The position numbers were made by a program, and so were the translations under genes. Under the pieces are notes generated by a model. That model had not been told where the DNA came from. It saw nothing but the letters and a program-made list of their open reading frames with translations, and made no database searches. 40,274 nt of DNA, taken from assembly GCA_002254605.1 (NCBI GenBank), contig NKPV01000006.1, positions 1 through 40,274 of the forward strand. The letters are read 5' to 3'. Position 1 is the stretch's first letter. Each line of letters starts with the position of its first letter. The DNA comes from Armatimonadetes bacterium JP3_11. Its GTDB lineage: Bacteria > Armatimonadota > Fimbriimonadia > Fimbriimonadales > GBS-DC. Positions 1 through 7,277 of the stretch are shown piece after piece.

Positions 1-1310
1 TCAAGGTCGTGTGCTGTGAACATGGCGTACATCATCGCGCACTTCTCAACGCCGATTCCATGCTCGCCCGTGAGGCTGCCTCCCTCGCGCAGGCAGAGTG
101 CGAGGATTTCGTCGCCTGCTTCCACCACGCGCGCGACTTGGTCGGGGTCGGAATCGTCGAAGAGCAATACAGGGTGCAGGTTGCCATCGCCAGCGTGGAA
201 CACATTTGCGAGTTTGAGTTGGTATTTCGCGGCGATGTGTGCGGCTTCGCGCAGCACTTGGGGCAGTTTCGAGCGGGGGATAACACCGTCTTGGGTGACG
301 CATGAGGGTGCGAGTCGTCCGAGTGCGCCAATCGCCTTTTTCCGTGCTGCCCACAGCTGCGCGCGTTCCTGCGGTGTGGCGGCACGACGCACCTCGCGGG
401 CGCGATGGCGCTGGCAGATTTCCATCACGTTCGACTGTTCACCCTCCAACTCCGCCTCTAAGCCGTCGAGTTCGATGAGCAGCACCGCTTCCGCATCCAG
501 CGGGAAGCCATAGCCGAATGCGGCTTCCACCGCCTGCAGCGTGAGCGCGTCCATCAGTTCCAGCGCAGCAGGCACAATTCCGCCCGCGATAATGTCGGAC
601 ACGGTCTGGCTGGCGTCTTCCAGCGTCTCGAACACCGCCAGCAGGGTTCGCACGGCTTGTGGGTTGGGTGTCAGGCGCGCCACGACTTCCGTCACTATCG
701 CCAGCGTGCCCTCACTGCCGGTGAGTAGCCCTATCAGGTCGTAGCCGAGCGGTTCATCCTCCACGCCGCCCAGTTCCACCACCTCGCCGTCAGGTAGGAC
801 GATTTGTAAGCCGGTGATATGATTCACCGTGACGCCGTATTTGAGGGTATGGGGCCCGCCCGAGTTTTCCGCCACATTCCCGCCAATCGTACATGCCCCC
901 TGCGAGGATGGGTCGGGTGCGAAGTGAAGGTTCTCGCGTTGTACCGCTTTACTGAGTTGATAGTTCACCGCCCCTGCCTGTGCGCGCAGGCGTCGGTTGC
1001 GGGCATCCACCCACAGGATACGGTTCATACGACTGGATGCTATCACAATCCCGCCGTGAACTGCCAGTGCGCCGCCCGATAGCCCTGTACCCGCGCCGCG
1101 CGGCGTTATCGGTAGCCCCTCGCGATTTGCCAATTTCACAATCGCGGCGACCTGGTTGGTGCTTTGGGGCAACACGACCACCGTCGGCAACGATTTTTCA
1201 ATCGTGTAGGCGTCGCAGTCGTATGCCAGCAATTGCACGGGGTCGGTAATCACCCCATCCGCGCCCACAATCTGTTCCAGTTCTCTGCGCAACGCTTCCG
1301 AGAGGTTCAT
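1..1310 (-). CDS. glcD: FAD-linked oxidase subunit GlcD (glycolate / D-lactate oxidase type), partial
   Basis: The gene starts at ATG 1310 and runs off the left edge, so 436 codons are visible and only a short C-terminus is missing. GlcD-type flavoproteins oxidise 2-hydroxy acids such as glycolate or D-lactate and pass electrons to an Fe-S partner (GlcF) and the quinone pool. The FAD-binding domain shows PRGAGTGLSGG at about residues 70-80. The C-terminal oxidase domain shows VFHAGDGNLHP near 370-380 and GEHGIGVEK near 416-424, both hallmarks of the family. The start overlaps the stop of the upstream small membrane gene as ATGA, so translation is probably coupled. A glcF gene lies 4 kb away on the other strand. 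Substrate (glycolate or lactate) cannot be told from sequence. Confidence 0.93.
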   Translation of the reverse strand, partial: MNLSEALRRELEQIVGADGVITDPVQLLAYDCDAYTIEKSLPTVVVLPQSTNQVAAIVKLANREGLPITPRGAGTGLSGGALAVHGGIVIASSRMNRILWVDARNRRLRAQAGAVNYQLSKAVQRENLHFAPDPSSQGACTIGGNVAENSGGPHTLKYGVTVNHITGLQIVLPDGEVVELGGVEDEPLGYDLIGLLTGSEGTLAIVTEVVARLTPNPQAVRTLLAVFETLEDASQTVSDIIAGGIVPAALELMDALTLQAVEAAFGYGFPLDAEAVLLIELDGLEAELEGEQSNVMEICQRHRAREVRRAATPQERAQLWAARKKAIGALGRLAPSCVTQDGVIPRSKLPQVLREAAHIAAKYQLKLANVFHAGDGNLHPVLLFDDSDPDQVARVVEAGDEILALCLREGGSLTGEHGIGVEKCAMMYAMFTAHDL

Positions 1311-1597
1311 CTCAATCCCTGGATCACCAAGCCAATCAGTACAGCGACGCCGAGCAGTGCGAGCGCTATCCAGCTGTAGCGTGCCGCCTGTCGGTCGCGC
1401 TCCTTCGCGAGCCACGCCAAATGCGCCAGTGCAGCCAAAGGCGTCAGAAGCAACAGCCCCAACCCCAGATTAATCAGCCAGTTCGTCGTATCGCCCCGCG
1501 CAAGGTGCCACATCCAGCCCGCTGCCATCAACAGTGCGCTGGCATAGGTCAGCCTCCGATAGGTCTGCGCCAAACTCTTCTCAATCTCGCCGCGCAT
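1307..1597 (-). CDS. small membrane protein, DUF1634-like
   Basis: A 96-residue protein with a short charged N-terminus, then three hydrophobic stretches (about residues 18-34, 41-60 and 74-93) separated by a basic loop containing KERDR. The spacing and the ERDR loop before the last membrane segment resemble the DUF1634 family of small inner-membrane proteins, but I cannot confirm this. The start at 1597 is preferred over an upstream in-frame codon because a GGTACAAT promoter-like word ends 6 nt before it. The gene overlaps the end of the preceding membrane gene by 17 nt and the start of glcD by 4 nt, so the three form one minus-strand unit. Function is unknown. Confidence 0.6.
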   Translation of the reverse strand: MRGEIEKSLAQTYRRLTYASALLMAAGWMWHLARGDTTNWLINLGLGLLLLTPLAALAHLAWLAKERDRQAARYSWIALALLGVAVLIGLVIQGLR

Positions 1598-2477
1598 GGC
1601 TGGATTGTACCTGCTGCGGCAACGCAACAAATTGACCCGCTTCGTACCGCAACAGCGTATAGCGTTGCGCGTGCGACCAATGTATTACCAGTTTGTCGGG
1701 CAAGACGATAAGTTCATCACCTGCTGGAGTGCGCACGCCCTCTGGGGGCAGGAATATGTCGTATGGGCTGGAGAGTGTCGCAACACCATTGGCATATTGG
1801 ACGCTGGTATCGGTGCGCAGGCGCATCGTGAACCGACTGGCGATGAACATCGGCTGCGACGCGCGCTCCGGCAACCAGATTGCCACGCCTTCGTGGAAGC
1901 CCGCCCGCCAAATGTAGGCTCCATGAAAATGGTCAGGCAGGCTTAGGATGAGTAGGGGACGGTCTACGGGGGCATTTGCCAGCGATAATACGCTCTTACG
2001 CGCCAGCATCCCCGCTTCGCGCCAAGCGTCCACTTGACGCAGTGTACCGAAATAGTAAGCCAGAGCCACCATCACCCACGCGACGCCCATGAGTCGGCTG
2101 CGTTGCCCCCAGCGCGCTATTAGTGCGCCGACAATCACTGCCACGAATGCCGAAGCCAGATACGAGTAGCGACTGTTCAAAAAATACCATGGCGACGGTT
2201 TGAAAATCAGCACGGGCACTAACGCAATCACCGTGAACCCTGTCAGGAGATACCAGTCCACCTTGAGAGTATGCTGAGGAGTCGCTTTGCGCCGAGCGTA
2301 AATACATAAGCCTACCCCTACCCCCCACATGCCCCACAAGAGCGTATCCCACGGGTCGCGCCCCAGTCCATACAAATATGCTTTCCAACAACGGTTTCCT
2401 GCAGGGCAGGAGATTTTCCAACGGCGCCGAACCAGATTGCCGTGCTCATCCCAATACGCGACCATAATCCGTCGCAT
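1581..2477 (-). CDS. membrane protein with soluble C-terminus, probably lacking its original N-terminus
   Basis: The 298-residue frame shows about four membrane helices (roughly residues 46-60, 76-93, 105-123 and 130-148) followed by a soluble region of about 145 residues, rich in beta-type segments. This resembles the C-terminal end of large polytopic glycosyltransferase-like membrane proteins, which normally carry several more helices before it. No family is firmly recognised. The first 12 codons overlap, head to head, the start of the rhomboid gene on the plus strand, leaving no intergenic space for either promoter. The N-terminus before the first helix is polar and unconvincing. The gene may be a truncated remnant, or start further in. 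It overlaps the next gene by 17 nt. Confidence 0.55.
   Translation of the reverse strand: MRRIMVAYWDEHGNLVRRRWKISCPAGNRCWKAYLYGLGRDPWDTLLWGMWGVGVGLCIYARRKATPQHTLKVDWYLLTGFTVIALVPVLIFKPSPWYFLNSRYSYLASAFVAVIVGALIARWGQRSRLMGVAWVMVALAYYFGTLRQVDAWREAGMLARKSVLSLANAPVDRPLLILSLPDHFHGAYIWRAGFHEGVAIWLPERASQPMFIASRFTMRLRTDTSVQYANGVATLSSPYDIFLPPEGVRTPAGDELIVLPDKLVIHWSHAQRYTLLRYEAGQFVALPQQVQSSHARRD
1604..1611 (-). promoter_or_regulatory. GGTACAAT promoter-like -10, inside the end of the upstream gene
   Basis: Read on the minus strand, GGTACAAT ends 6 nt before the ATG at 1597 and is encoded by codons near the end of the preceding gene (residues QVQS). It matches the GG-extended -10 seen throughout the window. 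Because it lies in coding sequence it could be chance. Confidence 0.4.
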
Positions 2478-3137
2478 CGGTTTCCGTTCGTGACGGTCGG
2501 GCTCATCGTGGTGAATGTGATGGTGTTCCTGATGCAGTTGCTCGACCCGCGCATTACCTATGTGTATGCCGCCGTTCCCTACGAAATCACCGGCGCTGAG
2601 CTAACCCCGATGGCGCGGATGTGGCAGTTTCAGGTAGGAGCCCGTACCGAGCCTGTCGTTCACCCCTGGCTGACGATTCTCACCAGCATGTTCTTGCATG
2701 GGGGTTATCTCCACATCATTGGCAACATGTGGTCGTTGTGGATTTTTGGCAACAATGTGGAGGACGCGCTGGGGCACTTTCGGTATCTGCTGTTGTATCT
2801 GTTTTGGGGCGTTGTGGCGGCGTTGTCGCATATTCTGTTCAACTGGGGGTCGCCTGTCCCAGTGGTGGGGGCGAGCGGGGCGATTGCGGGCGTGATGGGC
2901 GCCTATCTGCTGTTGTTCCCCCACGCACGGATTGACTGCGTCCTCTGGTTTTTCATTATCACTTTTGTGGAGGTGCCTGCGATTTTCTTCTTAGTTTTCT
3001 GGTTCGTATCGCAGTTTCTTATCTATAATCCGGGCGTTGCGTATTTGGCGCATATTGGCGGTTTTGTGGCGGGGTTTCTCACCGTCAAACTGCTGGGCGG
3101 TCCTGAGCGACTGCTTTACCGGCGGAGGTGGTACTAA
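2442..3137 (+). CDS. rhomboid family intramembrane serine protease
   Basis: A 231-residue protein with six or seven membrane segments. Rhomboids cleave membrane proteins inside the bilayer using a Ser-His dyad. The N-terminus LIPIRDHNPS is the typical opening of this bacterial subgroup. The catalytic serine is Ser145 in GASGAIAG, the catalytic histidine His204 in AHIGGF, and the oxyanion-supporting region HIIGNMW is at 91-97. The start is GTG 2442, chosen because it leaves exactly the conserved N-terminal motif; no good Shine-Dalgarno is visible. A strong hairpin terminator follows the stop. Substrate unknown. Confidence 0.93.
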   Translation: MLIPIRDHNPSHRFPFVTVGLIVVNVMVFLMQLLDPRITYVYAAVPYEITGAELTPMARMWQFQVGARTEPVVHPWLTILTSMFLHGGYLHIIGNMWSLWIFGNNVEDALGHFRYLLLYLFWGVVAALSHILFNWGSPVPVVGASGAIAGVMGAYLLLFPHARIDCVLWFFIITFVEVPAIFFLVFWFVSQFLIYNPGVAYLAHIGGFVAGFLTVKLLGGPERLLYRRRWY

Positions 3138-3187
3138 AGCGGTTCCCTGCTCCCAGTGAAAGCGGGGAACCGCTAACCGTTTTGTTT
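3138..3187 (+). terminator. rho-independent terminator after the rhomboid gene
   Basis: A perfect 10-bp stem pairs 3138-3147 (AGCGGTTCCC) with 3165-3174 (GGGAACCGCT), followed by a T-rich tail (AACCGTTTTGTTT). The hairpin begins directly after the rhomboid stop codon. Confidence 0.8.
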
Positions 3188-3215
3188 GCGAGATGTCCCA
3201 CCTCTGCGGAACAGG

Positions 3216-3971
3216 TTATCGTCCCGACTTCATCCGGAGCGCCGCCTCATAGCGGGCGTTGACAACATTCCAGTCGATCGCCTGAATGAAGGCGTCGATA
3301 TAGCGGGCGCGCGCCGTCTGGAAGTCGAGATAGTACGCGTGTTCGTACACATCCATCGCCAGGAGCACGGTGCAGTGCCACACGGGGAAGGTGTTTTGGG
3401 CGTCGCCGATATAGTTGAACAGGCTGCCGTCGTCATGGTCATATGCCAGCCACACCCAGCCGCGTCCGCCCATGCCGGTGCCCTTCAGGTCTTCCAGCCA
3501 GCGCTCGTAGGAGCCGAAGTAGCGTGCCAGCGCCGCCCGCAACTCACTGCTCGGCTCCGAGCCGCCGCCCCCGATGTTCTCGAAGTAGAGTTCGTGATTC
3601 TTGACCCCGCCCAGGGCAAAGGTGTAATCGACTTTCAGTGAGCGGATGAGGCTATAGGTCTGGTTGCCTTTGCTGAAGTCTTCCGAGGTAAGTTGAGCCA
3701 GTGTGCGGCGGATTTCGTTCGTCTTGTTCACGTACCCCTGGTAGAGTTTGTAGTGTTCCTCGTGCGTTTTGCGCGAAATGCCGAATTTCTCGGTCTCAAA
3801 CACTTTTTCGGGTAGGGGCTTCGCCGTTACTTCAACAACCTGAATCTCAGCCATAGTGGATACCCTCCTGTTGGTTGGAATTGCCAGCGCGTAGGGAGCC
3901 AGTGTCGCCAAGGCGGTGGTTGCCGCCGCCTGCTGTAGGAACTCCCGACGCGAAAGGCGTTTTGCACTCAT
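3216..3971 (-). CDS. Fe/Mn superoxide dismutase with a twin-arginine signal and a second internal start
   Basis: Fe/Mn superoxide dismutases convert superoxide to peroxide and oxygen. From ATG 3971 the protein is 251 residues and opens with SRREFLQQ plus a hydrophobic stretch ending near ALA (residues 7-30), a Tat export signal. The metal ligands of the family can be placed: His in EEH, His in VKNHELYF, and Asp/His in MDVYEHAYY. The usual paired histidines after the first ligand are replaced (EEHYKLYQGYV), so the active-site entrance is divergent. A second in-frame ATG at 3854 follows a strong AGGAGG (3864-3869, 9-nt spacer) and would give a 212-residue cytosolic form starting MAEIQ. The upstream start has no Shine-Dalgarno but a GGTATAAT word 9 nt before it. 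Confidence 0.88.
   Translation of the reverse strand: MSAKRLSRREFLQQAAATTALATLAPYALAIPTNRRVSTMAEIQVVEVTAKPLPEKVFETEKFGISRKTHEEHYKLYQGYVNKTNEIRRTLAQLTSEDFSKGNQTYSLIRSLKVDYTFALGGVKNHELYFENIGGGGSEPSSELRAALARYFGSYERWLEDLKGTGMGGRGWVWLAYDHDDGSLFNYIGDAQNTFPVWHCTVLLAMDVYEHAYYLDFQTARARYIDAFIQAIDWNVVNARYEAALRMKSGR
3864..3869 (-). promoter_or_regulatory. internal Shine-Dalgarno AGGAGG in the superoxide dismutase gene
   Basis: AGGAGG on the minus strand sits 9 nt before an in-frame ATG at 3854, right after the Tat signal region. It is the best ribosome binding site in this part of the window and suggests a second, cytosolic start. Confidence 0.6.
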
Positions 3972-3980
3972 AGCATCAAG

Positions 3981-3988
3981 ATTATACC
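3981..3988 (-). promoter_or_regulatory. GGTATAAT promoter of the superoxide dismutase gene
   Basis: GGTATAAT on the minus strand ends 9 nt before ATG 3971. A usual -10 to +1 distance puts transcription start within about three bases of the start codon, so this mRNA would be leaderless. Confidence 0.65.
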
Positions 3989-4057
3989 TGCTCGATCTAC
4001 TGGGGTGCTCTCTGGGAGCGGTTTCGGTATGCTTATGCCTCCTACGCTGGCGGGAGG

Positions 4058-5425
4058 CTACCTGTCGTTGCGTAGCACATCGTCATAGGTTTCGCGTTCT
4101 ACGATGATCCGCGCGTTGCCATCGCGTACCGCGACCATTGCTGGGCGTGGGTAGCGGTTGTATTGGCTGCTCATCGAGTAGGCATAGGCGCCAGTGGTCA
4201 GCAGGGCGATCACATCTCCCGCGCGCGTTTCAGGGAGCATGGCGCAGTCAATAATCGGGTCGGTCTCGCAGTGTTTCCCCAAAATACGATAGGGGTGGGT
4301 GTGGGGTTCTGCGCGGCGACCGACATGCACAGCGGTATAGCGCGCGCCGTACATCTGCGGACGGGGATTGTCCGACACGCCGCCGTCTACAATCAGGTAC
4401 TCACGCGGCAAATCGGGGTGTTCGTGGGGGACATGTTTCACAGCGCCCACACGGTAGAGCGTGATTCCCGCTTCGGCAATCAGCGAGCGTCCTGGCTCCA
4501 CGCCAAGCGCAGGTTCGGGGAAACCGTATTGCCTGCATGCAGCACGCAACGCATCTACCAGCGTTCGGGCGTACTCCTTCACCGCAGGCGGATTGTCTTC
4601 GGGGACATAGCGCACCGCCAGCCCACCGCCGATGTTGAGCAGGGGCGCGACATAGCCGTATCGCTGTTGCACGCTTTGTGCAAATGTCGCCATCGCCTGC
4701 ACGGCTGCTGCAAACGCGCTTAGGTCGCTTATCTGGGAACCGATATGGCAGTGGAAGCCGATGAGTCGGAGCCGTGGGTCGCCGAGAATCCGTTCCACGG
4801 CGCGGTAGGCGTCCCCATTGAGCAGGTGAAAGCCGAACTTGCTATCGCGTTGCCCTGTGCGGATTAGGGGGTGGGTTTCGGCGTCCACTTCTGGCGCGAT
4901 TCGTAGGAGAATCGGGAATTCCGCGTCCGCTTTGCGTGCAGTCGTGGTAGGGAGATTGGAACTCGCCTTGCCGTCGCTGGGGGCGCAGGGCAGGGAAGTG
5001 AGGAGGTTGACCAGCCGTTCTATCTCCTCGAAGTTATCCACCACGATAGCGCCCACGCCCGCCTCGATTGCCATCTGAAGTTCGGCGTCCGTCTTATAGA
5101 CCCCGTGCAGATGGATTCTGGCAGGTGGGAATCCTGCTTGTAGCGCGGTATACAGTTCGCCACCCGAGGCGGCATCGAGTCCCAGCCCCTCCTCGGCGAT
5201 AATCTGGCAGAGGGCGCGGTTCAACGCCGCTTTGCCAGCGTACACGATGTCCGTATCGGGTTTGAGATTCTCGAACGCGGTGCGATATTCTCGGCAACGC
5301 AGGCGCAAAGCGGTCTCATCCAGCACATAGAGCGGTGTGCCGAACTGTTCAGCGAGTTCCAGCGCGTCGCAGCCGCCAATCTCCAGGCGACCGCGCGTGT
5401 TGATTTTCTGGGTGCCCAACAACAT
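4058..5425 (-). CDS. lysA: diaminopimelate decarboxylase
   Basis: LysA removes CO2 from meso-diaminopimelate to give lysine, using pyridoxal phosphate. The 455-residue protein has the PLP lysine in VYAGKAALNR (Lys65), HCHIGSQI in the barrel, a glycine-rich NIGGGLAV segment, and the C-terminal CETDPIIDC and TTGAYAYSMSSQYN segments of the substrate pocket. An insertion of about 20 residues, rich in Ser/Thr/Ala, lies near residues 150-172 and is unusual for the family. Start ATG 5425 is chosen because a GGTATACT promoter word ends 9 nt before it; longer versions would run into the divergent glcF gene. A short hairpin without a T-run (4037-4058) overlaps the stop codon. Confidence 0.94.
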   Translation of the reverse strand: MLLGTQKINTRGRLEIGGCDALELAEQFGTPLYVLDETALRLRCREYRTAFENLKPDTDIVYAGKAALNRALCQIIAEEGLGLDAASGGELYTALQAGFPPARIHLHGVYKTDAELQMAIEAGVGAIVVDNFEEIERLVNLLTSLPCAPSDGKASSNLPTTTARKADAEFPILLRIAPEVDAETHPLIRTGQRDSKFGFHLLNGDAYRAVERILGDPRLRLIGFHCHIGSQISDLSAFAAAVQAMATFAQSVQQRYGYVAPLLNIGGGLAVRYVPEDNPPAVKEYARTLVDALRAACRQYGFPEPALGVEPGRSLIAEAGITLYRVGAVKHVPHEHPDLPREYLIVDGGVSDNPRPQMYGARYTAVHVGRRAEPHTHPYRILGKHCETDPIIDCAMLPETRAGDVIALLTTGAYAYSMSSQYNRYPRPAMVAVRDGNARIIVERETYDDVLRNDR

Positions 5426-5434
5426 CGGCGAGGG

Positions 5435-5442
5435 AGTATACC
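5435..5442 (-). promoter_or_regulatory. GGTATACT promoter of lysA
   Basis: On the minus strand the -10 word ends 9 nt before the lysA ATG (5425). It lies only 22 bp from the glcF -10 on the opposite strand, so the two divergent promoters are packed together. Confidence 0.65.
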
Positions 5443-5462
5443 TCGCGTAGCGATACCTGCGC

Positions 5463-5470
5463 GGTATACT
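5463..5470 (+). promoter_or_regulatory. GGTATACT promoter of glcF
   Basis: The word ends 8 nt before ATG 5479, which has no Shine-Dalgarno. Consistent with a leaderless transcript. Confidence 0.65.
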
Positions 5471-5478
5471 ATGTCGGC

Positions 5479-6705
5479 ATGCTCGACAAGCGCGATCTCC
5501 AAAAATGTATTCACTGTGGGTTATGCCTGCAAGCATGTCCGACCTATGTTGCTACAGGGCAGGAAGCCGAGTCACCCCGCGGCAGGATTTACCTGATGCG
5601 TCAAGCGCATGAGGGGCGCCTCGAGTGGTCGCAGGTACGCCCGCATATCGATGCGTGCATGGGGTGTTTGGGCTGTCAGACGGCGTGTCCCTCGGGGGTG
5701 CCCTATGCGAAGCTCATCGAAGCGGCGCGTGCGGAGGTCGAAACCCATGCACGCGCGCCTCTGCAACGCTTTATGCGCCGGCAGGCGATCAAGCACTTCA
5801 CAACGCCTCAGCGGCTGCGCCTGATGCTTCGGCTGGCGCAGCGTGTGGGGATGCGTCGTCCTCCGCGCTGGCTGGCGAGACGGCTGGGCGCCGACGGAGT
5901 CGCCCTGCGCTTGCCGACGCTGCCCGCCCAAGCGTGGCGACCGACGCGCACGGTGTATCCCGCTCAGGGAACGCCCAAAGCCCGTGTCGGGTTGCTGCTC
6001 GGATGTGCGATGCAGGTGCTCTTTGACCGCGTGCATCGGGCAACCATCGGGATGCTTACGCTCGCTGGCTACGAGGTGCATGTGCCCCGCAAGCAGGGGT
6101 GCTGTGGCGCGTTGTGGGTGCATAACGGCTACCCGCAAGAAGCGCAACGCAATGCGCACGTCCTGTTTGAAGCGTTTCGCACGGTGGATTACATCGCGGT
6201 GAACGCGGCAGGCTGCGGCTCCACGATGAAGGAGTACGGACTGCTGTTTCAGGGCACACCCGAGCACGCAGTCGCCGAGGAGTTCGCCCGTCGCGTGCGC
6301 GATGTGCATGAGTTGCTCTATCAAGCGGATTTGCCCGCGCCGAAACGCGACGATTCGTTAACCATTACCTACCATGACGCCTGCCACCTTGTGCATGGGC
6401 AAGGCATTCGCGTGCAACCGCGCGCCTTGCTCCAACGCCTACCAAGCGTCCAACTGATCGAGATGGACGGCGCGGAGATGTGCTGTGGTTCGGCGGGGAT
6501 TTACAATCTGCTGCAGCCCAAGTTAGCATGTGACGCGCTCCTGCGCAAAGTGCAAAACATCCGCAATACGGGCGCGACGATTGTCGCCAGCGCGAACCCC
6601 GGTTGCACGCTTTGGATACGGCAGGGTCTTCAGGAGGCGGGGCTGCCCGTGCAAGTGTTGCATCCAGTGGAGATTCTGGCGAAAGCCTACGACGCCATGC
6701 CATAA
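5479..6705 (+). CDS. glcF: Fe-S subunit GlcF of glycolate / D-lactate oxidase
   Basis: A 408-residue Fe-S oxidoreductase that relays electrons from a GlcD-type flavoprotein. Two ferredoxin-like 4Fe-4S motifs are complete: Cys10, 13, 16, 20 (CIHCGLCLQACP) and Cys60, 63, 66, 70 (CMGCLGCQTACP). The C-terminal half holds two cysteine-rich CCG modules, GCCGAL and EMCCGSAG, typical of heterodisulfide-reductase-like subunits. The start is fixed by the first cysteine motif and the promoter word just upstream. It is transcribed divergently from lysA, apart from the glcD gene, although the two proteins should form one complex. The stop is followed after 8 nt by the next gene. Confidence 0.93.
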   Translation: MLDKRDLQKCIHCGLCLQACPTYVATGQEAESPRGRIYLMRQAHEGRLEWSQVRPHIDACMGCLGCQTACPSGVPYAKLIEAARAEVETHARAPLQRFMRRQAIKHFTTPQRLRLMLRLAQRVGMRRPPRWLARRLGADGVALRLPTLPAQAWRPTRTVYPAQGTPKARVGLLLGCAMQVLFDRVHRATIGMLTLAGYEVHVPRKQGCCGALWVHNGYPQEAQRNAHVLFEAFRTVDYIAVNAAGCGSTMKEYGLLFQGTPEHAVAEEFARRVRDVHELLYQADLPAPKRDDSLTITYHDACHLVHGQGIRVQPRALLQRLPSVQLIEMDGAEMCCGSAGIYNLLQPKLACDALLRKVQNIRNTGATIVASANPGCTLWIRQGLQEAGLPVQVLHPVEILAKAYDAMP

Positions 6706-6713
6706 TAATCTTT

Positions 6714-7256
6714 ATGCGGTTTCGCAAGCACGAACCTCCGCGCTGGCTTCGGCGCTGGTGTCCCGATGAGCATGTACAAAGTGTTACGGAAATCACGCCG
6801 GAGCACCTACAGGCGATGGGCATTCGGGCGCTGCTTCTTGATTTAGACAACACGATTACCCCTTGGCGCAGTCGCCAAGTGCCCGCCGAGATCGTCGAGT
6901 GGGTGAAGCGGATGCAAGCGGCGGGCATCCAGCTTTGCTTCGTTTCCAACACGCGCAATCTGGGCAGGCTCCAGTGGCTGAGCGAGCAGTTGAACATTCC
7001 CTACGCGCGGGGACCGATGAAGCCCCGTCGCGCTATGCTGCGCCGCGCCCTGGAGACGCTGGATGTGGAGCCACAACACGCGGCGATTGTGGGCGACCAA
7101 CTGTTTACCGATGTGTGGGGAGGCAACCGACTCGGGATTTACACCATCTGGGTACACCCGATGCACCCGCGCGAGTTCATCGGTACCCGTGTGAGCCGTC
7201 AAGTAGAGAAGTGGCTGCTGAAGCGTCTCAAACGCTATCAGCAGGACGATGCGTGA
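6714..7256 (+). CDS. YqeG family HAD IIIA-type phosphatase
   Basis: A 180-residue HAD-superfamily protein. The nucleophile motif is LLLDLDNTIT, the second motif lies in CFVSNTR, and the last motif is AAIVGDQLFTDVWGGN. The size and the motif order match YqeG, whose relatives dephosphorylate small metabolites such as phosphatidylglycerophosphate in some lineages; the bacterial role is not settled. ATG 6714 lies 8 nt after the glcF stop, giving the typical short N-terminus ahead of the first motif. It probably shares the glcF transcript. Functional links to glycolate metabolism (for example a phosphoglycolate phosphatase role) are only a guess from position. Confidence 0.87.
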   Translation: MRFRKHEPPRWLRRWCPDEHVQSVTEITPEHLQAMGIRALLLDLDNTITPWRSRQVPAEIVEWVKRMQAAGIQLCFVSNTRNLGRLQWLSEQLNIPYARGPMKPRRAMLRRALETLDVEPQHAAIVGDQLFTDVWGGNRLGIYTIWVHPMHPREFIGTRVSRQVEKWLLKRLKRYQQDDA

Positions 7257-7277
7257 GGCGGTGTCGCGCAGCGCGGT

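Noticed and set aside
4037-4058. Terminator of lysA
   Set aside because: GCCTCC/GGAGGC stem overlaps the stop codon and has no T-run; noted in the lysA entry only.
5572-6324. Long open frame antisense to glcF (and similar ones opposite many genes here)
   Set aside because: High GC gives long antisense frames; the plus-strand protein has clear family motifs and the antisense products have none.
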